A stretch of 64,000 bases of DNA. Source: Actinoalloteichus caeruleus DSM 43889. GTDB lineage: Bacteria > Actinomycetota > Actinomycetes > Mycobacteriales > Pseudonocardiaceae. The position numbers and the translations under genes are program-made. Location: contig NZ_AUBJ02000001.1 of the NCBI RefSeq assembly GCF_000429185.2, positions 620,001 through 684,000 of the forward strand, given 5' to 3'. The notes under the pieces are model-generated. The model was not told the origin of the DNA. It did not search any database and saw nothing but the letters and a program-made list of their open reading frames with translations. Positions 36,469-46,444 of this stretch are shown here, piece after piece (the first letter of the stretch is position 1; each line of letters begins with the position of its first letter).

Positions 36469-36547
36469 TGCTCAGCTTCTCCTTGGCGAGGTGGGGTTAT
36501 ACCCCGAGTCGGTGTCCGCGCGCGGAGGGCGCGCGGAGGGGAGTGGC

Positions 36548-38611
36548 TCAGACGTCGATCGCCGCCCGGTCGACCCGGGCGGCCGAGCGCACCAGCCAGG
36601 CGCGACGCGGCTCGACCTTCTCCCCCATGAGCAGGTCGAGGGCCTCGTCCGCGGCGGCGGCGTCAGCCTCGGCGAGGGTAATGCGGCGCACCGACCGGGT
36701 GGCCGGGTTCATCGTCGTCTCCCACAGCTCGTCGGCGTCCATCTCACCGAGGCCCTTGAACCGGGGGACCGGGGTGACCACCTGTTTCCCCGCCTTCTCC
36801 AGCCGGGCCACGGTGCTCTCCATCTCCCGCTGGGTGAAGGTGAAGTGCGTCTGCGGCTTCCGTCCCCGCGTGGTGATCTTGTGCAGCGGCGGCATCGCCG
36901 CGTACAACCGGCCGTCCTCGATGACCGGCCGCAGGTACTTCGCGAACAGCGTGATGAGCAGGGTGCGGATGTGGGAGCCGTCGACGTCGGCGTCGGCCAT
37001 CAGGATGACCCGGCCGTACCGCATCGCGGAGAGGTCGAAGGTCCGGCCCGAGCCGGCGCCCAGCACCTGCACGATGGAGGCGATCTCGGCGTTGCGCAGC
37101 GTGTCGGCCAGGCTGGCCTTCTGGACGTTGAGGATCTTGCCCCGCAGCGGCAGCAACGCCTGGTACTCCGAGACCCGGGCCAACCGGGCGGAACCGAGGG
37201 CGCTGTCCCCCTCGACCAGGAACAGTTCGCTGCGGGCGACCCCCGTGGTGCGGCAGTCCACCAGTTTCGCCGGCATCGCCGCGCCCTCCAACGCGGTCTT
37301 GCGGCGCGCGGCGTCCTTCTGCTGCTTCTGGGTGAGCCGCACCCGGGAGGCGTCGACGATCTTCTGCAGGACGGTCTTGGCCTCGACCTTGGTCCTGCGG
37401 TCCTCGGTCCACTCCCGCAGGTGCGCCTCGACCACGGCCTGCACGACCTTGGTGATCCCGGCGGTGGACAGCTCGTCCTTGGTCTGCGAGGTGAACTGGG
37501 GCTCGGGGATGCGCACGTGGATGACCGCCGTCATCCCCTCCAGCACGTCCTCGAGGGTGGGCGGTTCCTCCTTCGCGCGCAGCAGCCCCCGGGTGCGGGC
37601 GATCGCCGCGTGCAGCGCCTTCACCGCCGCCCGTTCGAACCCCTTGCGGTGGGTGCCGCCGTGCACGTTGCGGATGGTGTTGGTGAAGCACTCCACGGTC
37701 CGCTCGTACCCGGTGCCCCAGCGGAAGGCCACCTCCACCTCGGCGCGTCGTGGCACGTTGGACTGCATCACGCCGTTCTCGTCGGCGGCGTTCTCCTTGT
37801 AGGTGCCCTCACCCGAGACCACCAGCGTGCCCGACACCGCCCGATCACCGGTGGGCGCCAGGAAGTCCACCATGTCGGGCAGCCCGTTGGGGAAGTGGAA
37901 GGTCTCCTCGCTGATGCTGTCCTCGGTGGCCGTGCGCAGCACGTAAGTGACACCGGGCACCAGGAAGGCGGTGTTCCGCAGTTTCGACCGCACCCCTTCC
38001 ACGTCCAGCGCGGCGCCGGTCTCGAAGTAGCGGGCGTCGTGCCAGTAGCGGATCGAGGTGCCGGTGGTCTCGTCCCGCTTCATCTTCCCCGTGACGTGCA
38101 AGCCGGACCGCGGCGTGAACTTGGCCCGCGCCCCGGGGCCGTCGAACACGCCGGGGGCGCCGTGGGCGAAGGACATCTGGTGGACCAGGCCGTCCCGGCG
38201 CACCGTCACGTCGAACCGGTGGGACAGGGCGTTCACCGCGGAGGCGCCGACGCCGTGCAGGCCACCGGATGTCTTGTACCCGGAACCACCGAACTTGCCG
38301 CCCGCGTGCAGCCGGGTGAGGACCAGCTCCACCCCGGAGATCCCGGACTTGGCGTGCACCCCGGTGGGGATTCCTCTGCCGTCGTCGTCGACCTGGACGC
38401 TGCCGTCGGCGTGCAGGGTGACGACGATGCGGGTGGCGTACCCGGCCACACCCTCGTCGGTCGAGTTGTCCACGACCTCGCTGAAGAGGTGGTTGATGCC
38501 CCTGCTGTCGGTTGATCCGATGTACATGCCAGGACGTTTGCGGACCGCCTCCAGGCCCTCCAGATGCGTGAGGTCATCGGCCCCGTAGATGGTTTCAGCT
38601 GACGCAGTCAC
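36548..38611 (-). CDS. type IIA topoisomerase subunit B (ParE/GyrB-like)
   Basis: A 687-residue ATPase subunit. The GHKL ATPase begins with LEGLEAVRKRPGMYIGST, with EVVDNSTDEG (catalytic Glu), DDDGRGIPTG and the lid GGKFGGSGYKTSGGLHGVG. The transducer region has SFAHGAPG, and the TOPRIM domain shows ELFLVEGDSALGSAR, with metal ligands in LMADADVDGSHI; the C-terminal RFKGLGEMDADELWETTMNP is typical of GyrB/ParE. EVVDNSTDEG carries Thr where Ala/Ile is usual. It is the first gene of a B-A operon and relaxes or decatenates DNA with the downstream subunit A. Confidence 0.9.
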   Translation of the reverse strand: MTASAETIYGADDLTHLEGLEAVRKRPGMYIGSTDSRGINHLFSEVVDNSTDEGVAGYATRIVVTLHADGSVQVDDDGRGIPTGVHAKSGISGVELVLTRLHAGGKFGGSGYKTSGGLHGVGASAVNALSHRFDVTVRRDGLVHQMSFAHGAPGVFDGPGARAKFTPRSGLHVTGKMKRDETTGTSIRYWHDARYFETGAALDVEGVRSKLRNTAFLVPGVTYVLRTATEDSISEETFHFPNGLPDMVDFLAPTGDRAVSGTLVVSGEGTYKENAADENGVMQSNVPRRAEVEVAFRWGTGYERTVECFTNTIRNVHGGTHRKGFERAAVKALHAAIARTRGLLRAKEEPPTLEDVLEGMTAVIHVRIPEPQFTSQTKDELSTAGITKVVQAVVEAHLREWTEDRRTKVEAKTVLQKIVDASRVRLTQKQQKDAARRKTALEGAAMPAKLVDCRTTGVARSELFLVEGDSALGSARLARVSEYQALLPLRGKILNVQKASLADTLRNAEIASIVQVLGAGSGRTFDLSAMRYGRVILMADADVDGSHIRTLLITLFAKYLRPVIEDGRLYAAMPPLHKITTRGRKPQTHFTFTQREMESTVARLEKAGKQVVTPVPRFKGLGEMDADELWETTMNPATRSVRRITLAEADAAAADEALDLLMGEKVEPRRAWLVRSAARVDRAAIDV

Positions 38612-38943
38612 AGGGTCGTTCTCCCGAATCGTGGCCGATGGACGTGCCCGCGGACGGAGTCGTCGCGAACTGGCGGATCACCGTACTGGACCATACCGAC
38701 GGCAAGGGGAGCTCTTCGCCTTCGGCTCTGACCTGGTGGTTGTCCGAAATGACTCCGCGTCGACGGAGACGACTGGCGACGGTGGGACCAGCCGGTGCGG
38801 GGTCCCGCGAGACCACGTGGTATCGCCCTCGGTCACGGCTCGCGACCCGGGGTGATCGGCACTCTCGGTGAGCACCGTCACGGGAGGGCGTTCCACGCCC
38901 GGAGCCCTCCCCGGCATCCCCGGCGAGGGGTGTACCGTCGATC

Positions 38944-38969
38944 ATGACCAGATGAACGATTTTGGTCAT
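38944..38969. promoter_or_regulatory. inverted-repeat operator upstream of a TetR gene
   Basis: ATGACCA at 38944-38950 and TGGTCAT at 38963-38969 are exact inverted copies 12 bases apart, in a locally AT-rich patch 20 bases before the TetR start. This is the probable autoregulatory site, and may also affect the divergent topoisomerase promoter. Confidence 0.6.
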
Positions 38970-38988
38970 AAGGTTCGGAGGGGTGCGG

Positions 38989-39717
38989 GTGGCGAGTGAC
39001 GAACGGGACGACGCGGCGGCGAGCGGGGACACCCGCCGGGACCGGGCCGGGCGGATCCTGGACGCCGCCTCCGCCCTCACCCTGCGCTGGGGCTACCAGA
39101 AGACGACGATCGACGACATCGCCCGCGCGGCCGGCGTCGCCAAGGGCACCATCTACCTGCACTGGAAGAGCCGGGACGCGCTCTTCCTCGCGCTGCTCCG
39201 CCGGGAACGGGCCCTCGCCGCCACCGAGATCCGCGACCTCGCCGCCCAGGACCCCGCCGGTCACACCCTGCGGGGAGTGCTCGTCCACTCCTACCGGGTC
39301 GTCGCCCGCCGGCCCCTGCTCCTCGCCGTCCTCACCCGCGACCGGGACGTCCTCGGCCGCCTGCTCACCACCGGAGCCCCGACCGCAAGACCACCGCTGT
39401 CCGTCGGTTTCCCCCGCTATCTGGAGCACCTGCGCGCCGGCGGCTGGGTCCGCACGGACCAGACGCTTGCGGCCCAACTGTCCCTGGGCACCGCCACGAT
39501 CTACGGCTTCCTGCTCACCAGGCCACTCATGCCGGACGAGTTCGCCGTCACCGACGACGACGCCGCCGAACTGGTCGCCGACACCGTGTGCCGGGCGCTG
39601 GACCGGGGCAGCCCGCTCGGCGACACCGAGACCGAGGGCGTGGCGGCCGCCTCCGCCGCCTACCTCGCCGAGGCCGCCCGCTTCACCATCGAACGCTACG
39701 AGAACGAGGTGGCCTGA
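38989..39717 (+). CDS. TetR-family transcriptional regulator
   Basis: About 242 residues. TetR helix-turn-helix at residues 20-65: RAGRILDAASALTLRWGYQK, TTIDDIARAAGVAKGTIYLH, then WKSRDALFLALLRRE. The C-terminal domain is helical and ends FTIERYENEVA. The GTG at 38989 follows GGAGGGG at good spacing; other in-frame starts at 38962 (TTG) and 38983 (GTG) are worse. It is 25 bp from the phosphotransferase-like gene and forms an operon with it; an inverted repeat lies just upstream. This arrangement suggests that the regulator controls the resistance-type gene in response to its substrate (inference). Confidence 0.87.
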   Translation: MASDERDDAAASGDTRRDRAGRILDAASALTLRWGYQKTTIDDIARAAGVAKGTIYLHWKSRDALFLALLRRERALAATEIRDLAAQDPAGHTLRGVLVHSYRVVARRPLLLAVLTRDRDVLGRLLTTGAPTARPPLSVGFPRYLEHLRAGGWVRTDQTLAAQLSLGTATIYGFLLTRPLMPDEFAVTDDDAAELVADTVCRALDRGSPLGDTETEGVAAASAAYLAEAARFTIERYENEVA

Positions 39718-39742
39718 CCCAGGCCGGATGAGGAGCCCACTG

Positions 39743-42539
39743 GTGGACAACGAGGTCACCCACCCCTTCGTCCTCCCGCTCGGCGCTGGCGGGGCGGACC
39801 TCGCCCTCGTCGGCGGGAAGGGAGCGTCCCTGGACCGCCTGGTCAGCGCCGGGCTCCCCGTCCCCGCCGGCTTCCACGTCACCACCACCGCCTACCGCGC
39901 CGCCCACGCCGATCACCCGCGACCGGGTCGGAGGGCGGGGACGGGAGCCGGCCTGGCGGAACCGGGAGCGACCAGGGCGGGAACCGCCGAACCCGGACCT
40001 CGACCGGTTCCCCCCGAGGTCGCCGACGCCCCGTCGCCGTCCGCTCCTCCGCCACGGCCGAGGACCTGCCCGAACTGTCCTTCGCCGGCCAGCAGGACAC
40101 CTTCCTCAACGTGCGGGGCGAACGGGACCTCCTCCACGCGCTCACCCGTTGCTGGGCCTCCCTGTGGACACCCCGGGCCGTCGCCTACCGGGAGCGGCAC
40201 GACGTCGACCCGGCCACCGTCGCCATGGCCGTCGTGGTGCAACTCCTCGTCCCCGCCCGCGCCGCCGGCGTGCTGTTCACCGCCAACCCGCTCACCGGCA
40301 GCCGCGACGAACTGGTCATCAACGCCTCCTGGGGGCTGGGGGATTCGGTGGTGTCCGGCCAGGTCAACCCCGACACCGTCATCGTCGACCAGCGCACCGG
40401 GCGGGTCAGCCACCGCACGACCAGCGCCAAGACCGTCCGCACCGTCCCCGTCGACGGCGGCGTCCGCGAGGAGGCCATCGACGACCACCTCGTCCACGCC
40501 CCGGTGCTCACCGAGCAGGACATCACCCGGCTCGCCGACCTCGGACGGCGCGTCGACGCGCTCCACGACCACCCCAGCGACGTCGAGTGGGCGCTCGACG
40601 ACAGCGGCACCCCGCACCTGCTCCAGGCCCGCCCCATCACCGGACTACCCGCACCCCCGTTACCCGCCACCGACCAGCACACCACCCCCGCCAGGCCGCC
40701 CTCCTCCGCTCCACCCGAGGACACCACCACGAGGACGCCCGCCGAGGGCCGCCCACCCGCCACCAGCCCCCTCGACCGCGCCGCCACCGGGGCAGCGGCA
40801 CAACCGCCACCCGGCGTGAGGAGTGGAACGACAGCCGGCTCGGCGACTACCTCTGGACCAACGGAAACCTCGGCGAGGCCATCCCCAGCGTCATGACCCC
40901 CGCCACCTGGTCCTTCGTCCAGGTCTTCATGCTCCGAACCATGGGCATCCCCTCCTGCCAGGGGCACCCCACCTGGGGGAACATCGGCGGCCGCTTCTAC
41001 CTGAACCTCTCCACCAGCCTGTCCCTCGGCACGGCGTTCGGCCGCACCGTGGACCAGATGGCCGACACCGTCTCCGCCGTGTTCGGCCGAATCCCACCCG
41101 GAACACCCGTCCCCGTCATCCCGCTGCGCCGCTGGGCGACCCTGCGGGAGCTCGTACCGCTGGTCACCGCCTTCCGCCTCCGCCTCCGCATCGCCCACCG
41201 CCGCCTCCCGTCCTACCTGGACACCGCCGCCGACCGTTGCGCCGCGCTCCGCGCCCGAGCCCGTACCGCCCCCACCCCAGACGCGCTCCTCCGACTGTGG
41301 CGCACCGAACTGTGGCCCTACTGCCTGGAAACCTTCGACATGATGAGCGCCGCCGCCCGGGGACGCGGCGGCGGCAACCGGCTCGTCAAGGTCCGCCAGC
41401 GCCTCGCCGAACAGGTCGGAGAAGCCGACGCCAACGCCCTGACCACCGGAATCGCCCACGGCGCCCCCCTGGCGAGCCTCGGCCCCCTGCTCGGCCTCGC
41501 CAGCGTCGCCAACGGCGACACCAGCCCCGAGGACCACATCCGCCAGTGGGGACACCGCTGCCCCGACGAGTTCGAGATCTCCCTGCCCCGGCCTGCCGAG
41601 GACCCCACCTGGCTCGACCACCAACTCGCCGCGTTCCGCGACTCCCGCACCGACGTCCACGCCATGCTCACCCAACGCCGAGCGGAACACGAGCAGGCGT
41701 GGGCCCGCTACCAGCGGAAGCACCCCCGGCACGTCACGTGGACCCGCCGCGAACTGCGCTCCTGGGCCCGGCTCGTCCACGACCGCGAAGCGACCCGCTC
41801 CGAGGTCAACCGGGCGTTCTGGGCGATCCGCGAGGTCGTCCTCCGCGCCGGCGAACTGACCGGGCACGGCCACGACCTGTTCCTCCTCGACCGGCACGAG
41901 ATCGAACGGGTACTGGCCGGCGACGACCGACCCCTCGCGGCCGTGCCGGCCCGCCGCGACGCCTACGAGCGGTACCGGGCACTGCCGAACTACCCGACCC
42001 TCATCCGAGGCCCCTTCGACCCCGAACGGTGGGCGGCCGACCCGAGGCGCCGCACCGACCTGTACGACGCGGCCACCGCCCCGGCCCCACCCGAACACCC
42101 CGAACCCGCGAACCACCACTCCCGAACCGCCGGAGCGCCACGACCGGCGGCCACGACACCGGAACCCGAGCGGAAGCCCCCGAACCCGATCACCGGTTTC
42201 CCCGGCGCCGTCGGCACCGTGGAAGGCGTCGCACGCGTCGTCACCTCCGTGGACGACGCCCAGGACCTGCGGGCGGGCGAGGTGCTGGTCACCACCGCCA
42301 CCAACGTCGGCTGGACACCACTGTTCCCCCGGGCGGCCGCCGTGGTCACCGACGTCGGCGCCCCGCTCTCCCACGCCGCGATCGTCGCCAGGGAACTCGG
42401 CATCCCCGCCGTGGTCGGATGCGGGAACGCCACCATGCGCATCCGCACCGGCGACCGGCTGCGCGTCCACGGCGAACGCGGCGAGGTCCACCTGATCGAC
42501 CCGCCGACCGAGGGCGGCGCCCCACCCACCGGGGCCTAG
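39743..42539 (+). pseudogene. rifampin phosphotransferase / PEP-synthase-like protein, broken by two apparent frameshifts
   Basis: Three frames give one protein of about 930 residues. Frame 1 (39743 to about 40035): ATP-grasp start GGKGASLDRLVSAGLPVPAG. Frame 2 (about 40036 to 40812): VRSSATAEDLPELSFAGQQD, VLFTANPLTGSRDELVINAS, and EWALDDSGTPHLLQARPIT. Frame 3 (about 40813 to 42539): the central domain (GDYLWTNGNLGEAIPSVMTP) and the phosphohistidine domain GAPLSHAAIVARELGIPAVVG. This is the layout of rifampin phosphotransferases and PEP-synthase relatives, which phosphorylate a substrate using ATP and a swivelling His domain. About 40-60 residues expected between ATP-grasp blocks 1 and 2 are also short or low-complexity. 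The GTG start at 39743 follows GAGGAG. Lost bases in the read could explain both breaks. Confidence 0.75.
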
Positions 42540-42709
42540 CGGAGCGCGGTGTGGTCATCCGGCCGACAGTGGCCCGCCGACCCGAGCCCGCCCCAGGTGA
42601 GCCATGCGCGAGGCGCGGTGTGGGAGGCCCGCGTGCGACGTGGACGATGCCGCACCGCCGGCGAGCCGTGGTCGACACGCCGCTGGCAGCGCGCCACCGG
42701 CACGGGCCG

Positions 42710-43684
42710 TCACGAGGCAACGGGGGCCGACGTGCTCGCCAACCCCAGCCTGGAAGCGAAGCTCGCACACGCCGACCGCACCTCCTCCGGCTCCTCCACC
42801 GTGAACTCGACATCCAGGAAGGCGAGGTTCAACACCAGCCACTGCCAGGACTCCACGGTCAGGACCGCCCGGGTCCGGTCCGGCCGGACGGCGAGGAACT
42901 CCACGTGCTGGTGGCGCAGCACATCCGCGACCGCAGCCACCGGGGCCTCCACGGTCACCACGACGCGGAGCGGGGACCGGCGCGTGGTCCAGTGGGGATA
43001 GCCCACCCCATCGTCAGGAGGGAGCGGACGAGGCGCGAACGAGGCCTCCTCGACGCGCGGCTCCGATATCCGGTCCATGCGGAACACCCGCCAGTCCCGC
43101 CGGCCAGCGTCCCAGGCCAACAGGTACCAGCGCATCAGCTGGTGCATCCGCCGGTGGGGCTCAACCCTGCGGGTGGAGACCACGCCGGCGGCGTCGGTGT
43201 AGTCGAAGGTGAGGACTCGGCACTGCTGAAGCGCCGCCCCCACGAGGTCAGCCGAGTCCCCACCCGTGCCCGTGCGCCCACCTGGTTCCCCCGCCGCGTC
43301 GACGTCGCCTGGGAGGCAGTGCTCGGTGGTTCGGGTCGCCGGGTGCTGGGTGAGCTGGTCGAGCGCACGCCTGCCGGTGGCAGCGAGGGGTTCGCCGCCG
43401 TTCTCGGAAAGCGCGTGATCCGCCGCCCTGGCGGCGGGCGGACCGTCCGCTCCGGCCACGGCCCCGGGGATGGGCGGTACGGTGTTCCCGCCGGGCATGC
43501 GGTAGTAGCCGCCAGGGCCGGGTTGCGCGTCCACCTCGTACCCGTAGCCACGGAGCCGCTCGACGTCCCGGCGAATCGTCCGCTGATCGACCTCCAGGAG
43601 TCGGGCGAGTTCCTCGCCGGGGACGGGTTGCCCGTTCCGCAGGGCTGCCAGCAGAGCGAGGGAACGCTGGGTCACATCGGCCAC
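42710..43684 (-). CDS. WYL-domain transcriptional regulator (HTH_11 + WYL)
   Basis: A 324-residue regulator. The N-terminal helix-turn-helix reads RSLALLAALRNGQPVPGEEL, ARLLEVDQRTIRRDVERLR and GYGYEVDAQPGPGGYYR. The WYL domain follows: CRVLTFDYTDAAGVV, RRVEPHRRMHQLMRWYLLAWD (with the RWYLLA variation of WYL) and WRVFRMDRI; the WCX C-terminal part includes LLRVVVTVE-like text around residue 235. The segment between (residues 65-140, GAVAGADGPPAARAADHAL) is less conserved than usual. WYL proteins often sense nucleic-acid-like or second-messenger ligands and may regulate defence loci. A perfect inverted repeat sits 15 bases upstream, and CRISPR array 2 begins 0.5 kb away. Confidence 0.85.
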   Translation of the reverse strand: MADVTQRSLALLAALRNGQPVPGEELARLLEVDQRTIRRDVERLRGYGYEVDAQPGPGGYYRMPGGNTVPPIPGAVAGADGPPAARAADHALSENGGEPLAATGRRALDQLTQHPATRTTEHCLPGDVDAAGEPGGRTGTGGDSADLVGAALQQCRVLTFDYTDAAGVVSTRRVEPHRRMHQLMRWYLLAWDAGRRDWRVFRMDRISEPRVEEASFAPRPLPPDDGVGYPHWTTRRSPLRVVVTVEAPVAAVADVLRHQHVEFLAVRPDRTRAVLTVESWQWLVLNLAFLDVEFTVEEPEEVRSACASFASRLGLASTSAPVAS

Positions 43685-43698
43685 GAGCCCCAGTGTTG

Positions 43699-43731
43699 CC
43701 GAATTCAGGGCAGTTCCTGACCTGAATTCGG
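43699..43731. promoter_or_regulatory. perfect inverted-repeat operator before the WYL gene
   Basis: CCGAATTCAGG (43699-43709) and CCTGAATTCGG (43721-43731) are exact 11-base inverted copies separated by 11 bases. The site is immediately upstream of the WYL start (43684) and is the clearest operator in the window; probably autoregulatory. Confidence 0.75.
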
Positions 43732-44114
43732 GATCGGATGGTCTGCGGACGTCGGAGGGCCGCCGTTATCTGTGGTCCGCGCCGCCGAACGACGGGCCGC
43801 TCCGGTCGCGTGCGTCGGTGGTCGTGCCGGCCTGTCTCCGTGGTTCGCCGTACGAAGGGGCGAGAACTCGCAGGTCGGGGATTGTGCGGGGGAGTGGGTG
43901 ACCGCAGGGGAGGGCGGGAGCGGCCGTTGTCGTGGATTTTCCACCAGGCATGGCGTGATGTGGTGGAAGACGGGAATTGCGGACAGTTTCGTGCTCGTGG
44001 GCGCCGCGTGGTCGAGCGGAGCGGATGTCCTCGCGGTCGCGAGAGGACGACGGCAGGCCGTGGGGACGCCTGGTGGAGTCGTTAAGGGCCTGCTGGAGGG
44101 CTGTGGCGGGTGGA
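43732..44114. other. intergenic region before CRISPR array 2
   Basis: About 380 bp with no convincing gene. It contains an imperfect inverted repeat near 44023-44044 (GTCCTCGCG ... CGCGAGAGGAC). No cas gene or fragment is seen. Confidence 0.4.
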
Positions 44115-44214
44115 CGGGATACTGTGGGCCGGGAGGATCTGCGGGATGCGGGAGACCGTCGGGAAAGTGAATGAGAATCGGTCGTGTCGCTCGTAACGCC
44201 GCAGGTCAAGAAGT
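44115..44214 (+). promoter_or_regulatory. leader of CRISPR array 2
   Basis: About 100 bp directly before the first repeat. It is clearly related to the leader of array 3 (52765-52864): shared blocks include GCGGGAGAC, GGAAAGTGAA, GAGAATCGG, CGTAA and CAGGTCA(A/G)GAAG at matching positions. The relation fixes the reading direction as left to right. Confidence 0.75.
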
Positions 44215-44398
44215 GTCGTCCCCGCGCACGCGGGGCTGTTCCGCGCACCGGCCAACTCCGGCGCCCAGACCGCGAGTCGTCCCCGCGCACGCGGGGCTGT
44301 TCCGTCGGACGGCAGGTCCTTCGGTCCGACCTCCGTCGTCGTCCCCGCGCACGCGGGGCTGTTCCGCAGGCCGACTGGGCGGACCAGGATGAGCGCGA

Positions 44399-44886
44399 GT
44401 CGTCCCCGCGCACGCGGGGCTGTTCCGATTCCGGCCTTGGCCACCTTGTCGGCCTTCTTGTCGTCCCCGCGCACGCGGGGCTGTTCCCGCGTAACATGGA
44501 TTCCAGCGGACCCAGTGTGTGTCGTCCCCGCGCACGCGGGGCTGTTCCCAGCGGCGACAGGCGCGGTCCCAGCCGCCCTTCGTCGTCCCCGCGCACGCGG
44601 GGCTGTTCCGGCCGCTGGGTGGCTCCGGCAGATGGACCACGAGTCGTCCCCGCGCACGCGGGGCTGTTCCGATTCCGGCCTTGGCCACCTTGTCGGCCTT
44701 CTTGTCGTCCCCGCGCACGCGGGGCTGTTCCCGCGTAACATGGATTCCAGCGGACCCAGTGTGTGTCGTCCCCGCGCACGCGGGGCTGTTCCCAGCGGCG
44801 ACAGGCGCGGTCCCAGCCGCCCTTCGTCGTCCCCGCGCACGCGGGGCTGTTCCGGCCGCTGGGTGGCTCCGGCAGATGGACCACGA
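44399..44886 (+). repeat. 244-bp perfect tandem duplication inside CRISPR array 2
   Basis: Repeats and spacers 4-7 (44399-44642) are followed directly by an identical copy as 8-11 (44643-44886). Spacers GATTCCGGCCTTGGCC..., CGCGTAACATGG..., CAGCGGCGACAGG... and GGCCGCTGGGTGG... occur in the same order in both copies. Confidence 0.93.
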
Positions 44887-45224
44887 GTCGTCCCCGCGCA
44901 CGCGGGGCTGTTCCCGCATCCAGCAGGCCCGTGACCTCACCCGACCCGTCGTCCCCGCGCACGCGGGGCTGTTCCCGGGGCGGCGCGGTGGTGTCCCGGT
45001 CCACCACAGGTCGTCCCCGCGCACGCGGGGCTGTTCCCCCGTTCAACGGGGCCTTGTCCGTGCTCCAGGTGTCGTCCCCGCGCACGCGGGGCTGTTCCCG
45101 CATCCAGCAGGCCCGTGACCTCACCCGACCCGTCGTCCCCGCGCACGCGGGGCTGTTCCCGGGGCGGCGCGGTGGACCGTACTGGGTTTGTTGGAGGCCC
45201 TGCACCCCAGGAAGGATGAGGAGC

Positions 45225-45557
45225 ATGGGTTCCGCGAAGAAATACCCCCAGGAGTTGCGGCGACGCGCGGTGGAGATGGTCCGTGAACTGGAGGGGCAGT
45301 GGGGACCCGGACGTGGAGCCATCGCCCGGGTAGCCGACCAACTCGGAGTGCACCCCGAGGCCCTGCGGTACTGGGTCCGCAACGGTGAACCCAGCACCCA
45401 CACCGGCTCGGCGGACTCCACGAATACCGGGGAGTCGGACCGGGACCGGATCGCACGGCTGGAACGGGAAAACGCCGAACTCCGCCGATCCAACGAAATC
45501 CTCAAGGCTGCCTCGGCTTTTTTCGCCCGGGAGATGGACCCCCGCCCACCGAGCTGA
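45225..45557 (+). CDS. IS3-family transposase OrfA (helix-turn-helix protein)
   Basis: About 110 residues: KKYPQELRRRAVEMVRELE begins the helix-turn-helix, GAIARVADQLGVHPEALRYW completes it, and RIARLERENAELRRSNEILK is the leucine-zipper helix. It ends AASAFFAREMDPRPPS. The run T-TTT-TTC at 45518-45524 near the end is a classical -1 slippery heptamer that would fuse OrfA to OrfB. ATG at 45225 chosen for spacing from AAGGA; ATG at 45216 is possible. Binds the terminal repeats of the element. Confidence 0.9.
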   Translation: MGSAKKYPQELRRRAVEMVRELEGQWGPGRGAIARVADQLGVHPEALRYWVRNGEPSTHTGSADSTNTGESDRDRIARLERENAELRRSNEILKAASAFFAREMDPRPPS

Positions 45558-45592
45558 CCGAGTTCGTCGACCACCACCGGGACCGGTTCCCC

Positions 45593-46444
45593 GTGGAAGT
45601 ATCCTGCCGCACAGTAGGGCTGAGCGTGTCCACCTACTACGCGATTCGCAACCGACGGACGAACCCCTCCGCCCGGCACCGCCGCGACCGGGAACTCGTT
45701 GCGGTGATCCGCCGGATTTGGGAGGACTCGCACCGGCTCTACGGGGCACGCAAGGTCTGGGCGGCACTGCACCGCCAAGGCGTGACCGTGGGCCGCTGCA
45801 CCGTGGAACGGCTGATGCGGTCCGAGGCCATGACCGGGCTGGTCACCCGGTCCCGCCGGCCGCGGTCGATGCTGCCCGGGCAGGTCGAGGGCCAGCCCGG
45901 TGACCTGGTCGAGCGGGTGTTCCGGGCACCGAGGCCGAACCGGTTGTGGGTCACGGATCTGACCTACGTTCGGCTCGGGGAGAGTCGGTTCGTGTATTCG
46001 GCGTTGGTCGTGGACGCGTTCTCGCGGGCGATTGTGGGGTGGCAGGTGTCGGATACCGCTGATACGTCGCTGGCGTTGGATGCGTTGGATATGGCGCTGT
46101 GGGCGCGGAGGAGTCGTCTGTCTCCTGGTTTGGTGGCTCATTCCGACCGGGGGGTGCAGTACACGGCGTTGCGTTACAGTCAGCGGTTGAGCCGGTCGGG
46201 GATCGCGCGGTCGGTTGGGCGTCGGGGTGATTCCTACGATAATGCGCTGGCGGAGTCGGTCAACGCGTTGTACAAGAAGGAGCTGATTTACCGGAAAGGC
46301 CCGTGGAAGGGGGTTGCGGACGTCCGCGCTGCTACTGCGGAGTGGATTCACTGGTACAATCACCACAGGCTGCATAGTTGGTGTGGGAATAGGCCACCGT
46401 TGGAGTACGAGGAACGACACTGGCGACAGGCCACAGCGGTCTGA
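45593..46444 (+). CDS. IS3-family transposase OrfB (DDE integrase)
   Basis: About 283 residues from a GTG at 45593; in the frameshifted OrfAB product it is entered from the T6 run at 45518, reading GDGPPPTELTEFVDHHRD before this start. It has the HTH_21 region (DRELVAVIRRIWEDSHRLYGARKVW), and the DDE catalytic core: Asp in LWVTDLTYV, Asp in HSDRGVQY, and Glu in DNALAESVNALYKKELI. The C-terminus WYNHHRLHS... is typical of IS3/IS150-type integrases. All catalytic residues are present, so the element may still be active. Confidence 0.93.
   Translation: MEVSCRTVGLSVSTYYAIRNRRTNPSARHRRDRELVAVIRRIWEDSHRLYGARKVWAALHRQGVTVGRCTVERLMRSEAMTGLVTRSRRPRSMLPGQVEGQPGDLVERVFRAPRPNRLWVTDLTYVRLGESRFVYSALVVDAFSRAIVGWQVSDTADTSLALDALDMALWARRSRLSPGLVAHSDRGVQYTALRYSQRLSRSGIARSVGRRGDSYDNALAESVNALYKKELIYRKGPWKGVADVRAATAEWIHWYNHHRLHSWCGNRPPLEYEERHWRQATAV

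Noticed and set aside
34720-38515. Long plus-strand frames opposite the ParC/ParE-like genes
   Set aside because: Antisense shadows of two well-conserved topoisomerase genes.
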